Below are positions 39,859 through 48,929 of a stretch of 64,000 nt of DNA, piece by piece. Every line of letters starts with the position of its first letter. Positions within the stretch are counted from its first letter, which is position 1. The position numbers were made by a program, and so were the translations under genes. Under the pieces are notes generated by a model that ran no database searches, was not told the DNA's origin, and worked only from the letters and a program-made list of their open reading frames with translations. The stretch is from Arsenicibacter rosenii (GTDB lineage Bacteria; Bacteroidota; Bacteroidia; Cytophagales; Spirosomataceae): assembly GCF_001870735.1 (NCBI RefSeq), contig NZ_MORL01000007.1, forward strand, positions 248,001 through 312,000, in the 5' to 3' direction.

Positions 39859-42585
39859 TTAGTTCCTGCCAAACTTCAGCGTTGTTCCCACGCGGAAGCC
39901 AAGTCCTTTGTAGGTCGTATTCTCCCATTGACTGATGACCTCCACGCGGAAAAACGGCAGCACGCCCGGAATCAGGCCGTCGAGTCCGTAACCCACCTCG
40001 GTGTATTGTGGTGAGCGTGGTGTCGCCAGATAATGCACAAACAGGTTTTCTTTGAGGCCAACCAGACGGGCCATGGTCAGTTGCGTAATCAGGAACTTGC
40101 GGTGCTCGCTCAGCACGTGGGCTTCAAAAAAGCGTTTGCCGGTACTGTACTGATAATACGGCAGCATCCGGAAGACACTTACCGGATCGCCCTGTTGCAG
40201 GAAAAACTCGTTGCCCATGAAGTGCTTGAAGTCCGGCGCATAGACCTTCTGGCTGGTCAGGAAAGCACCGGCACTCACGTCATAGCTCAGGCGGCTGCGG
40301 ATACCCGTTTCAAACGAGTGGCCGATACGGGCCTGTAAAAAGTCATAATTTGAGGCATTGCTGTTGAGCAGGCTGCCAAATGAGCGCCGGTAGTTGACCG
40401 TCAGCTCCGGCGCATCGCGGTTGGTACGGGTAATTTTCCGGCCGTTGCGGATGTAGTAGTGCGGGGATGCCAGCCGCATCGTGGCCGAGAGGTTCAGCAC
40501 CAGAGCCTCATGGTTGGGAAAGGCCGTGGTTCCGATTTCATTATTCGGTACCCGGTTCGGTGTGTAGGCATAATTTTTCCAGTCGATCCAGGGCTTCAGG
40601 TTCTCGCGGTAATTGGCAACCTCCGTACGGTTGGCATATTCCAGGCTGCCATTGAGTTTAAGCCGGCCTTCCATGGGTTTGGCCGAGACACTGAGCTGGA
40701 TAAAATCCTTCTGGTAGAGCTTCATCAGGTTGCGCTCAAAGAGCAGCGTGGTGAACGAGTTCATCTGCGGACTGATCGGGTTTTCCGGATTCAGTTGTGA
40801 CATAAACCGGCCGCCTGTCAGATCGACGTTTGTCGTTTTGAAGGCATACCCTGCTTTACCGTAACCAACAACCTGCTCCCTGCCCAACTGGTAACGGGCA
40901 TTGCCGCCGATATACCAGTTGGGTGTCGCGGCATACGGATACACCGTTTTCCCGTTTACTTGCCGCGCTTTTGTCGAATCAACGCGTAGCCGATGATAGT
41001 TGAGCTGTAAACCGGCCGTGGCGTGATACCCTTCAACGGTATTGTAATTAACCGATGTCAGGATGTCGCTCCATTGCAGCGAGGTGGTCTTGCTCAGTCG
41101 CCAGGTATTACCGGTCACCAGGTCAAACGGTGAGAACTTGTGTTTGCGGTTCGGGTTTTTCATCCCCGGGTTTTCCTTTTTTACGCTGTCGGTTTTGGCC
41201 TTCACTTCACGGACAATCCGGACGCTGTCGCTGCGGACATAGCTTTTGAGTTCGGCCGTGGTCAGCGGCACCGACCGGAGCGAGTCCCAGAACGAATTGG
41301 CCCGTTTATAGGCCATTGTGTCAATGCTGACAGAGTCATTCCGCGTAACAGCCACGTCTTCTTTCTTTTCTTTCCGCTCCTTGTATTCCTGTTTTTCGTA
41401 CTCACGGACCATTTTCCGCAGGTTCTTCGTCGAAAACTCCTTTTGTTTCGCTACCAGTTCATCCAGCTTTTTACCCTTAATGTCCCGGTTCGCCAGCACA
41501 TTCGCCGGTTTGTCGATTTTCTCATCGATTACCTGTACCTCTTCCACAAAGGCAGGGTTGATCGTGAAGTCCTTGTACGTCAGGTTAATCACATACTGTC
41601 CGGTAAACTTAGCACCGTAGAAAGAGCCTTTCGCGTCGAACCGCTGGTTGGTTGGCATCCAGACATTCCGGACGGGGTTATAAATCTGCTTGATGCTCAG
41701 GTTAATGCCCGGCGGGATGTGCGTTTCCAGCTGAAGGCTGTGAATGGCCCAGGTATTTTCGATGATGTAAATAAAGCCTCTGAATACCCCTTCACCATAC
41801 GATCGCGGGATAACGTTGATCCGGCTGATGTCAACGCCCTGCTCACGGAAGGTACCTTCGTACTCAAATTTGTAGTAGGCAAACGCTTTCGGTGAAAGCG
41901 GTGAAACCACATTGGCCACCTCCGGCTGGTAAAAACTGCTCTGGTAAAAGCCATTGACGGCTACTTTAACCCCCTGCGTGTTGCGGTTGGCAATCACGTG
42001 CTCGCGGTAGGTATTCGGTTGCTTAAACGTCACTTCCGACACCGATTCATTCAGGATCGGGACGCCTTTTTTGAAGTTGGCTTCGGTTTCTGCCTCCTTT
42101 AACTGCTTTTTATACAAAAATTCCATCGGCAGTTCCGTAACGGTTACTGACGCCTTTGTATAGACACGGGCCGTATAGCTCTGAACCTGTAGCTGATGAA
42201 ATTTAGCCTTGGCAATGGCCCGGCGCATGATGGTATAGGCCGGGTCTTCGTTGCTTGATTTGGCGTTGACTTCCTGAAGATTATAGACTTGTTCCTCCAG
42301 GACGATATCCAGGTTAATAAATCCGTTGTCAATCTCAACCGCTTTTTGCTGGCTCTGAAAACCAAGGTATTGAAACAATAACTGGTGTTTACCCGGTGCC
42401 AGCGTCAGCTCGTACCGGCCTTCTGCGTTAGAGATGGTTCCGTTCTGAGTACCCTTTACGGCGATGGCGGCGTAGGGTAGCGGGTCCCCCCCTTTGGTTT
42501 TAATCGTTCCCCGGATACCCGTCTGGGCAAGGGCAATGGTTTGAATAAACAGGCAAATACATACGATGGTTAAACGCTGAATCAT
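39859..42585 (-). CDS. DUF5686 outer-membrane protein with carboxypeptidase-regulatory domain
   Basis: This 908-residue exported protein starts with a signal peptide ending ALAQ. The regulatory beta-sandwich follows (IRGTIKTKGGDPLPYAAIAVKG, about 23-100). YTIMRRAIAKAKFHQLQVQSYTARVYTKA is the DUF5686 start, and a long beta-rich part ends with the outer-membrane strand motif of GLGFRVGTTLKFGRN, suggesting a large barrel. There is a long charged linker (EYEKQEYKERKEKKED). Such proteins are linked to surface structure in Bacteroidota but their role is not known. Confidence 0.82.
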   Translation of the reverse strand: MIQRLTIVCICLFIQTIALAQTGIRGTIKTKGGDPLPYAAIAVKGTQNGTISNAEGRYELTLAPGKHQLLFQYLGFQSQQKAVEIDNGFINLDIVLEEQVYNLQEVNAKSSNEDPAYTIMRRAIAKAKFHQLQVQSYTARVYTKASVTVTELPMEFLYKKQLKEAETEANFKKGVPILNESVSEVTFKQPNTYREHVIANRNTQGVKVAVNGFYQSSFYQPEVANVVSPLSPKAFAYYKFEYEGTFREQGVDISRINVIPRSYGEGVFRGFIYIIENTWAIHSLQLETHIPPGINLSIKQIYNPVRNVWMPTNQRFDAKGSFYGAKFTGQYVINLTYKDFTINPAFVEEVQVIDEKIDKPANVLANRDIKGKKLDELVAKQKEFSTKNLRKMVREYEKQEYKERKEKKEDVAVTRNDSVSIDTMAYKRANSFWDSLRSVPLTTAELKSYVRSDSVRIVREVKAKTDSVKKENPGMKNPNRKHKFSPFDLVTGNTWRLSKTTSLQWSDILTSVNYNTVEGYHATAGLQLNYHRLRVDSTKARQVNGKTVYPYAATPNWYIGGNARYQLGREQVVGYGKAGYAFKTTNVDLTGGRFMSQLNPENPISPQMNSFTTLLFERNLMKLYQKDFIQLSVSAKPMEGRLKLNGSLEYANRTEVANYRENLKPWIDWKNYAYTPNRVPNNEIGTTAFPNHEALVLNLSATMRLASPHYYIRNGRKITRTNRDAPELTVNYRRSFGSLLNSNASNYDFLQARIGHSFETGIRSRLSYDVSAGAFLTSQKVYAPDFKHFMGNEFFLQQGDPVSVFRMLPYYQYSTGKRFFEAHVLSEHRKFLITQLTMARLVGLKENLFVHYLATPRSPQYTEVGYGLDGLIPGVLPFFRVEVISQWENTTYKGLGFRVGTTLKFGRN

Positions 42586-42748
42586 GTTATGCGGTGTTAG
42601 TGCGTTGACAAAATACGACAGAATGATGGTTAAATCATCTCCTTTTCAGTGAAAGGCCGTGGCTCCGGTTAAGTGGAGCCGTTTGTTTGTAGATGCCGTT
42701 TTGGCGGTGCGGGTTGCCTGCCGGTATTCTTAAAACATGTTAAAAAAA

Positions 42749-42775
42749 ATCCCCGTCTCGGCTAAAGACGGGGAT
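42749..42775 (-). terminator. Terminator of fbaA
   Basis: Arms ATCCCCGTCT and AGACGGGGAT with a 7-nt loop; on the minus strand TTTTTTT follows. Confidence 0.9.
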
Positions 42776-42815
42776 GATAGGTATGAAACGCTGGTTTTCA
42801 GCGCAGCCTTTGCGG

Positions 42816-43895
42816 TTACGCCAGACGGTTGATGCAGTTCAGGTCTTCGAACGCAACTTTCAGACGCTTAGACATACTTTCTTCGCCTTTACGCAGCCAT
42901 ACGCGCGGGTCGTAATATTTTTTATTCGGTGAATCCGGACCTTCAGGGTTACCCAGCTGCGATTGCAGATACGCTTCTTTCGCCTGGTAGTAATCCTTAA
43001 TGCCTTCCCATGTCGACCATTGCATGTCCGTATCGATGTTCATTTTAATCGCACCATACTCAATCGCCTCACGGATTTCTTCGCGGCTTGAGCCCGATCC
43101 GCCGTGGAATACGAAGTTAACCGGCAGCGGGCCTGTTCCGTATTTTTCCTGGATATAATCCTGTGAGTTTTTCAGAATGATCGGCGACAGCTTCACGTTG
43201 CCTGGCTTATATACACCGTGCACGTTACCGAACGCAGCGGCAATCGTGAAGCGGTCAGAGATTTTCTTCAGTTCTTCGTAGGCATATGCTACTTCTGAAG
43301 GCTGTGTATACAGTTTAGAATCATCAACGTCAGAATTGTCAACGCCGTCTTCTTCGCCACCGGTTACCCCTAATTCGATCTCCAGTGTCATGCCCATTTT
43401 CGCCATCCGCTCGAAGTACTGGCAGCAGATTTCGATGTTTTCGTGCAATGGCTCTTCCGACAGATCGATCATGTGCGACGAGTACAACGGCTTACCGTGC
43501 AGGTCGAAGTATTTTTCACTGGCAGTCAGCAGACCGTCGAGCCACGGAAGCAGTTTCTTGGCGCAGTGATCCGTATGCAGAATGACCGGAACACCGTAGT
43601 ATTCAGCGATATTGTGTACATGCAGTGCACCCGAAATGCTACCGGCGATAGCGGCTTTCTGACCTTCGTTTGACAGGCTTTTTCCGGCGTAGAAAATCGC
43701 GCCACCATTGGAGAACTGAATGATTACCGGTGAATTTACCGCTTTAGCCGTCTCAAGAACAGCATTTACCGAGTTCGTACCGACGACGTTTACGGCTGGT
43801 AACGCATAGTTGTTTTCGTTAGCGTGACGGAAAATCTCAGAAACGCCATCACCCGTAATAACGCCAGGTTGGAAGCGCGGAGTTACTTCGCTCAT
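42816..43895 (-). CDS. fbaA: Class II fructose-bisphosphate aldolase
   Basis: This 359-residue glycolytic/gluconeogenic enzyme is zinc-dependent. LHTDHCAKKLLPW (Asp109, His110) is the catalytic metal-binding segment, SSHMIDLSEEPLHENIEICCQYFERM with EIELGVTGGEEDGVDN follows, and FVFHGGSGSS plus KMNIDTDMQWSTW are the phosphate and metal loops. The long type of about 359 residues matches the E. coli FbaA class. Transcribed alone, with a strong terminator. Confidence 0.96.
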   Translation of the reverse strand: MSEVTPRFQPGVITGDGVSEIFRHANENNYALPAVNVVGTNSVNAVLETAKAVNSPVIIQFSNGGAIFYAGKSLSNEGQKAAIAGSISGALHVHNIAEYYGVPVILHTDHCAKKLLPWLDGLLTASEKYFDLHGKPLYSSHMIDLSEEPLHENIEICCQYFERMAKMGMTLEIELGVTGGEEDGVDNSDVDDSKLYTQPSEVAYAYEELKKISDRFTIAAAFGNVHGVYKPGNVKLSPIILKNSQDYIQEKYGTGPLPVNFVFHGGSGSSREEIREAIEYGAIKMNIDTDMQWSTWEGIKDYYQAKEAYLQSQLGNPEGPDSPNKKYYDPRVWLRKGEESMSKRLKVAFEDLNCINRLA

Positions 43896-44065
43896 AGTAG
43901 GTTATTATTGTAGAATAAAAAGAAAAACTTTACTAATGTATAGAACGGTGGCTGATGAAGGGTAAATCACTGCAAAGTACTATTTTTTTGGATTACCCCG
44001 CTAATTGTACTTTGTTTACTGTCATACAAAGATTGACTTTTACCTTTGTAGCTACCGGATGTTAC

Positions 44066-44098
44066 GGATACTGGATGGTTCTGGATACTGGATGGTTC
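44066..44098. repeat. Two-copy GGATACTGGATG repeat
   Basis: GGATACTGGATGGTTC occurs twice (44066-44081 and 44083-44098) with one base between. A closely related sequence in the opposite orientation is at 54999-55026. It lies in the 5' leader of the pseudouridine-synthase gene. Confidence 0.7.
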
Positions 44099-44143
44099 CG
44101 GGCAATTGAAGTAGTAACAGGTGATTGGAGCAAATTGCTGCTA

Positions 44144-44175
44144 CTCAATCACTCAACCGCTCAATCACTCAATAG
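44144..44175 (+). repeat. Four-unit octamer repeat ahead of the pseudouridine-synthase start codon
   Basis: The units are CTCAATCA, CTCAACCG, CTCAATCA, CTCAATAG, then AACT and the ATG at 44180. The same type of array sits in front of the ahpD-like gene. Confidence 0.8.
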
Positions 44176-44179
44176 AACT

Positions 44180-44761
44180 ATGTATTACCTGATTTATAAG
44201 CCGTATCTGATGATGTCGCAGTTTAGCCGGGAAGGGGACAAGCCGACCCTGGCCGACCTGCCGTTTGTGTTCGGCAAAGATGTATATCCGGTCGGGCGGC
44301 TGGATGCCGACAGCGAAGGGCTGCTACTGCTGACGAGTGATAAACGCCTGAATCACCGCTTACTGGACCCTGCGTTCAGGCATCAGCGCACCTATTATGC
44401 GCAGGTCGAAGGCGAGGTAACCGACGAAGCCCTGCGGCAACTGTCGGCGGGCGTAACTATTTCGGTCGACGGCAAGGCATACCACACGTTGCCGGCTCAT
44501 GCCGTGCGCATCCCCGAACCGGCCATACCGGAGCGCAATCCGCCGATCCGGTACCGGGCCAGTATTCCTACCAGCTGGATTGCCCTAACCCTCCACGAAG
44601 GCAAAAACCGGCAGGTCCGCCGGATGACGGCTGCTGTCGGGTTTCCGACCCTGCGGCTTGTGCGCTGGAGCATTGAGGAGGTTACGGCTGCGGGCATGCG
44701 CCCCGGCGACGTGCAGGAGGTAGGCCGCAGGGAGCTGTTAGCGGCCCTGCATATTCGATAA
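44180..44761 (+). CDS. RsuA/RluE-type rRNA pseudouridine synthase
   Basis: About 193 residues from ATG 44180; the frame is open upstream to 43955 but that part is composed of intergenic repeats. [13 protein letters not shown] at the start, [19 protein letters not shown] with catalytic Asp42, and [26 protein letters not shown] are the diagnostic RsuA/RluE motifs. The S4 RNA-binding domain of RsuA/RluB/RluF is absent, as in RluE. The target is probably a 23S rRNA uridine (RluE acts at 2457 in E. coli). It precedes the NadR-like NTPase by 21 bp. Confidence 0.9.
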   Translation: MYYLIYKPYLMMSQFSREGDKPTLADLPFVFGKDVYPVGRLDADSEGLLLLTSDKRLNHRLLDPAFRHQRTYYAQVEGEVTDEALRQLSAGVTISVDGKAYHTLPAHAVRIPEPAIPERNPPIRYRASIPTSWIALTLHEGKNRQVRRMTAAVGFPTLRLVRWSIEEVTAAGMRPGDVQEVGRRELLAALHIR

Positions 44762-44782
44762 TGACAACTAACAACCTGTTTA

Positions 44783-45313
44783 ATGACTGTTGAAAAACCT
44801 GTATTAATCTGTTTATACGGACCGGAAAGCGTCGGAAAAACCACATTAGCCCGCCAGCTGGCCGAACATTACCAGACGGTTTTTGTGCCGGAAGTCGCCC
44901 GTGATCTGATTACTTCCAACGACCTGACACCAGCCGATTACATCCGTATAGGCAAAGCACAAACCGATGCTGTAAAAAATGCGATAGCGTTGGCCAATAA
45001 ATTAGTAATTTGTGATACGGATCTGATTACAACCGAACTGTATGCGCAGATTTATCTGAACGAAGTACCGCCGGTATTGTATGAGCTGGAGCAGGAAATA
45101 GGCTATGACCGGCATTTTCTGCTCGACATCGATGTCCCCTGGATTGCCGACGGCCTGCGTGATCTCGGACACCGGCGTGAAGAAATTTACGCGATGTTTC
45201 AGGAGGCATTAATCCGGCGGGGGCTTGATTACGTACATGTTGCAGGAAGCTGGGAGGCACGCTGGCAGATTGTAACGACAGAAATTGATCGGTTGTTGAA
45301 AAGGGACAGGTAA
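44783..45313 (+). CDS. NadR-like P-loop ATPase/kinase (AAA_28 type)
   Basis: This 176-residue protein has Walker A GPESVGKTT (13-21) and a region FVPEVARDLITSNDLTPADYIRIGKAQ and CDTDLITTELYAQIYL. This resembles the ribosylnicotinamide-kinase half of NadR, including the EVARDL and DTD patterns. The adenylyltransferase and HTH parts of NadR are absent. It may phosphorylate nicotinamide riboside or a related nucleoside, which would fit the nadE gene in this window, but that link is inference. It starts 21 bp after the pseudouridine synthase. Confidence 0.75.
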   Translation: MTVEKPVLICLYGPESVGKTTLARQLAEHYQTVFVPEVARDLITSNDLTPADYIRIGKAQTDAVKNAIALANKLVICDTDLITTELYAQIYLNEVPPVLYELEQEIGYDRHFLLDIDVPWIADGLRDLGHRREEIYAMFQEALIRRGLDYVHVAGSWEARWQIVTTEIDRLLKRDR

Positions 45314-45385
45314 GATCAGACCTGACCTCCCGGATCATAGAACCCTTTTTATATTAATCTTGTCTGTCAGCAAAAGCAAGTAAGG

Positions 45386-46750
45386 ATGAAGGATGTGTGG
45401 CACAGCTATTCGCAGTTGCGGGTATTGCTGGACGGGATGCTCATCATGATGGTGCTATACGGTTTGTTGTCGTACTGGCAGCAGCGTAAAGCCATTTACT
45501 GGCAATATGCGCTCTATATTGTCTGTATGATGGTTACATTCCGGTTGCTGGATCAGGACTATGGCAAGGTAAACTACCTGCCCGGCATGAACTATACGGT
45601 AGTGTTCATGGAGACATTCGCCTTTAGTTTTTACATGCAGTTTGCGATCCTGCTGATGAATATCCGCGAAAATGATCTGTTCAGTTTCCGGCTTCTGCGG
45701 GGAATGACCGGCCTCCTGGTTGTGCATCTGCTGCTTGATACGGTTCTTGTGCTGACCCATGTATCTGATACCATCCGGAGTGAGATCTATACGCTCGACC
45801 GCTATCTGCTGGGTATCGGCGCCCTGATTATTGTACCGCGTATTATCCGGTTACGGCATCAGGTCATGGTCTATTTTATTGTCGGATCCTTCTTTTTCAT
45901 CTTTGCCTGCATTTTTGCGTTATCGACCAATTTCTTCCCGTCTGTTTTTATCCGGCGGCCGGATCTGCCCTTCGGTTATCCGGTCACGTACATTGAGCTG
46001 GGCGTAGTGGCCGAAGTGCTTTGTTTCACGCTGGGTATTTCGCGGCTCAATCACCTGACCGAACTGGAAAAAATCAGTGTGCAGGCGCAATTGATCGATC
46101 AGTTGCAGGAAAATGAGAAGAAACAGCAGAAAATCAGCCGGTTGCGCGACGAAATTGCCCGCGATCTGCACGATGAGGTGGGCTCTGACCTGAGTGCCAT
46201 TACCTTACTGAGCCGGTCGGCCCGAAAACAGGTTTACGAACAGCCCGAACAGGTAATGGATACCCTGAACACAATCGGTCAGACGTCGAAAAAGGTTCTG
46301 GGAGCTATCCGGGATATTGTCTGGAGCCTGAACTCGTCGCAGCGTACCTACGAGAACCTGACGTTCCGGATGCGGGAAATGGCGTATAGTCTTTTTGAAA
46401 ATACGACAACCTCGCTTCATTTTGACTTTCTGGCGATTACACCGGACGACATTATTCCGGTTGATCAGCGACGGGATATTTTTCTGTTTTATAAAGAGTC
46501 GCTACACAACATTCTGCGGCATGCACAAGCGGCTAATGTGTGTGTCAGCCTGTCGCTGACAGAAGACAGACTGAGGCTTGACATAAAAGATGACGGAGTT
46601 GGCTTCAGTCCGGCGGCTACTCGTGGCGGGAACGGGCTTCAGTTTTTGCGGCAGCGGGCCGACTCACTGGGCGGGGTTCTGGAAATTACTTCGGTAACCG
46701 GACAGGGCACGTCGATTGTGCTGGCCTGTCCGGTTGGTATCCCTGCCTGA
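45386..46750 (+). CDS. Sensor histidine kinase, HisKA_3 type, without adjacent regulator
   Basis: This 454-residue protein has six or seven predicted transmembrane helices in residues 10-215. A coiled-coil linker (LIDQLQENEKKQQKISRLRDEI) follows, then the phospho-acceptor His262 in RDLHDEVGSDLSA, the pattern of HisKA_3 kinases of the NarX/DesK type. The ATPase has the N box in YKESLHNILRHAQA, the G1 box DIKDDGVGF and a C-terminal G2 loop GQGTSIVLACPV. No response regulator lies in either direction (DUF4142 begins at the next base on the opposite strand), so the partner is elsewhere. Confidence 0.88.
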   Translation: MKDVWHSYSQLRVLLDGMLIMMVLYGLLSYWQQRKAIYWQYALYIVCMMVTFRLLDQDYGKVNYLPGMNYTVVFMETFAFSFYMQFAILLMNIRENDLFSFRLLRGMTGLLVVHLLLDTVLVLTHVSDTIRSEIYTLDRYLLGIGALIIVPRIIRLRHQVMVYFIVGSFFFIFACIFALSTNFFPSVFIRRPDLPFGYPVTYIELGVVAEVLCFTLGISRLNHLTELEKISVQAQLIDQLQENEKKQQKISRLRDEIARDLHDEVGSDLSAITLLSRSARKQVYEQPEQVMDTLNTIGQTSKKVLGAIRDIVWSLNSSQRTYENLTFRMREMAYSLFENTTTSLHFDFLAITPDDIIPVDQRRDIFLFYKESLHNILRHAQAANVCVSLSLTEDRLRLDIKDDGVGFSPAATRGGNGLQFLRQRADSLGGVLEITSVTGQGTSIVLACPVGIPA

Positions 46751-47320
46751 TTACATCGCTTTGTCGATGTTTTTGATGGCATCATAATGTTTCTGCAGCG
46801 TAGGCAGTGTTTTAGCCGCAAATGCCTTGATTTCCATATCTTTGGCATCATCAGCAGCTTCCTTGAAATGGTCGATGTCTTCTTTATGATCATCCACCAT
46901 CATTTTCACGTACTTCTTGTCGAATTCAGCGCCTGACAGTTTGCTCAGTTCATCAACGTGTTTCTGGTGATCTTCGCCCATAGTCGATGGCAGGGTAATG
47001 TTTTTGCTGGTTGCCAGTGTTTTAAGCTCTTCATTTGCTTTTGAGTGGTCTTCAACCATCATGGCTCCGAAGTCTTTTACGGCCTGGCTCTGAGCCTTTT
47101 CCTGTGCCAGACGGCCCAGTTCAACTTCCATCATCCCGCCGCTGGCCGCTTTTACCGCAAACTCTGAATCATCATCATCCTGCGTCGGCTCTTTAGCCTC
47201 GTTCATGTCCTCGGCTTGTTCAACACTATCTTCATTTTTCTTCGATTCTGAACTACAGGCCTGGAATGTGAAAACACCAAGCGAAAAAATGAATAAGAGG
47301 GTCACTCGTTTCATGGTCAT
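46751..47320 (-). CDS. DUF4142 domain lipoprotein
   Basis: This 189-residue protein has a lipobox FQAC (Cys22) followed by an acidic, glutamate- and aspartate-rich linker (EDSVEQAEDMNEAKEPTQDDDDSEF). DUF4142 starts at about residue 55 (AVKAASGGMMEVELGRLAQEKAQSQAVKDFGAMMVEDHSKANEELK) with the ferritin-like pattern of histidines (EDHQKHVDELSKL, VDDHKEDIDHFKEA). It probably sits at the outer or inner membrane facing the periplasm. Its stop codon directly abuts the histidine kinase stop. Two hairpins in 47418-47530 lie upstream of it. Confidence 0.82.
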   Translation of the reverse strand: MTMKRVTLLFIFSLGVFTFQACSSESKKNEDSVEQAEDMNEAKEPTQDDDDSEFAVKAASGGMMEVELGRLAQEKAQSQAVKDFGAMMVEDHSKANEELKTLATSKNITLPSTMGEDHQKHVDELSKLSGAEFDKKYVKMMVDDHKEDIDHFKEAADDAKDMEIKAFAAKTLPTLQKHYDAIKNIDKAM

Positions 47321-47417
47321 ATCTGTTTTGTTGAGTCTGGAAACAGAACAGTCTGTAGAATCGATAGTTTTTGAGAAGAAGAATAAATGAGCGAACGGGC
47401 CGGACGAGAAAACAAAA

Positions 47418-47447
47418 ATAGCTGCCGTAGAAGACCCCGGCAGCTAT
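47418..47447 (-). terminator. First of two hairpins upstream of DUF4142
   Basis: Arms ATAGCTGCCG and CGGCAGCTAT with a 10-nt loop. On the minus strand the run TTTTTG follows. Confidence 0.7.
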
Positions 47448-47499
47448 TATAAAACACCTAAAAATCTATAACCTGAATGATGATTCGTGAGAAAAAGAA

Positions 47500-47530
47500 A
47501 ATAGCCACCTGGAAACGCCAGATGGCTATT
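47500..47530 (-). terminator. Second hairpin, terminator after the DUF4861 gene
   Basis: Outer arms AATAGCCA and TGGCTATT plus an inner CTGG/CCAG stem; on the minus strand TTTCTTTTTCTC follows. The stretch 47531-47748 to the DUF4861 stop codon holds no gene that I can see. Confidence 0.7.
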
Positions 47531-47748
47531 CAAATCAGACAGTAAGTAAAGTTGACTTGTAATCGGTGTTTACCACTGTGCTAACCATATTGCTAACCAC
47601 CTATGTACGAAGTTTATACGGCACTATATCCTTCGTTTAGAATGCATGGTACAAGATTACGGGGTCAGGGTTAGAGTACCGTTACAAAAAAATTAGAAAT
47701 AAATTAGATTTGGTCCGGCCTCTGAAAAAAGCGGCTTTTCCGGCTGCT

Positions 47749-48867
47749 TTAAGGCTTCACCTGAACCTGTAGGGGCGCCTGAATCTGCTGGCTGAAGGCA
47801 TGAAGGTAATTCATCCAGGCCTGGCCGGAGGTAATTTGCCCGGCTTTATCCCATGCGCCACCGGAATAATACGTGATGGTTTCGCCCGACGGAACGGCGA
47901 TTTGCGCGAGGCCATGCTGGTATTGCCTGCGCATCGGCACGCTTCCTTTGGTAAACACGCAGCCAACCCCGATGGTGCCGTCTTTGCCATGTTGCGGCTC
48001 CCAATACGCCAGAATACCGTTTTGCTCATTAAGCAGCAATTGACCGGGTTCGGGGCGCAGCGTAATGCCGGCTACTAATGGGAGCGGTTTCCCGTAGGTG
48101 TGTTGCATTGCCACCACAATTTTGCTCAGCTGCGAACCGGCATCCAGCGAAATCGTTTTGGTGGTATTTACCGTGATGCCTTTGAACGTGTAGGGGGCGT
48201 AGGTAACGCGGAACGTCGACCGCAGCGGACCGTTGTCCAATACCTCCCAGGTCTGGTAATTATGGACAAACTGGATAGAGTCGTTCAGGAAAACACCGAT
48301 GTCGCCAGCGCCGAGGGTAAGACCAACATGGTAGTAATCAAGGCCTTCGCCATGATCTTTGTGGTAGTCGTTCTGTTTGTACCACTTGTTCAGAATCAGC
48401 TGGTTGGTTCGTTTGGCCCAAATGTCGCTGCCATAGGCGTTGTCGGAGCGGCCGTTCAGGGCCTTGCCGTAAATCCGGAAGGCTACCTTGTCGTTTTCCC
48501 ACGCAAAATCGTCGTAGCGCTCAGGCACATAACGGCAATAGGTTTTATCGGTCACCGGTGCGGGTTTCCCCTTGCGGAAAGTCAGTGTGATGGTCTGTTT
48601 AGGCGCTACCGAAAGCTGAACCAACAGATTTTGAACGGTCTTTGTCCCTCTGCGTTCAAACTGGCAGGGGACGGGCTTACCACCCAGCAGCACCTGTAGC
48701 TGGCTCGTATCGGCCTGTGGGTAGGCGCTGAGTACGGTCGGCCACGGAATATCGACGACGGCATCGGTGAAGGCCGTTTCGCTGTTATTGGTTATCGCTA
48801 CCGGCTTTTGTGCATAGGCATTCAGCGCGCAGGCACCGGCCAGTAGCAGAGAAAAGAAACGTTTCAT
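47749..48867 (-). CDS. DUF4861 domain secreted protein
   Basis: This 372-residue exported protein has a signal peptide ending NAYAQ. The body fits DUF4861, a family seen in polysaccharide-degradation loci: FTDAVVDIPWPTVLSAYP, AWENDKVAFRIYGKALNGRSDNAYGSDIWAKRT, and a C-terminal part HGEGLDYYHVGLTLGAGDIGVF and THYSGGAWDKAG-like segments (ITYYSGGAWDKAGQITSG). It is likely a pectin- or uronate-related carbohydrate-active protein by context, not by any catalytic residue seen. A terminator separates it from the sugar transporter upstream, so it is transcribed alone. Confidence 0.75.
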   Translation of the reverse strand: MKRFFSLLLAGACALNAYAQKPVAITNNSETAFTDAVVDIPWPTVLSAYPQADTSQLQVLLGGKPVPCQFERRGTKTVQNLLVQLSVAPKQTITLTFRKGKPAPVTDKTYCRYVPERYDDFAWENDKVAFRIYGKALNGRSDNAYGSDIWAKRTNQLILNKWYKQNDYHKDHGEGLDYYHVGLTLGAGDIGVFLNDSIQFVHNYQTWEVLDNGPLRSTFRVTYAPYTFKGITVNTTKTISLDAGSQLSKIVVAMQHTYGKPLPLVAGITLRPEPGQLLLNEQNGILAYWEPQHGKDGTIGVGCVFTKGSVPMRRQYQHGLAQIAVPSGETITYYSGGAWDKAGQITSGQAWMNYLHAFSQQIQAPLQVQVKP

Positions 48868-48878
48868 AGGCGTAAAAA

Positions 48879-48904
48879 ACGTGCTCCCGTTGCGGAGAGC
48901 ACGT
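48879..48904 (-). terminator. Terminator of the sugar MFS gene
   Basis: Arms ACGTGCTC and GAGCACGT flank a 10-nt loop; on the minus strand TTTTTT follows. Confidence 0.8.
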
Positions 48905-48929
48905 GTGGAGGATGAGAGGGTTAATTAAG

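Noticed and set aside
41140-41895. A 251-residue open frame on the plus strand
   Set aside because: It is antisense to the DUF5686 gene; no start context or recognisable domain.
42661-42680. Plus-strand hairpin GGCTCC/GGAGCC as a terminator
   Set aside because: Only 6-bp arms and no plus-strand gene ends there; likely chance.
43955-44179. N-terminal extension of the pseudouridine synthase
   Set aside because: It is composed of intergenic repeats (GGATACTGGATG and the octamers); the family begins at the ATG at 44180.
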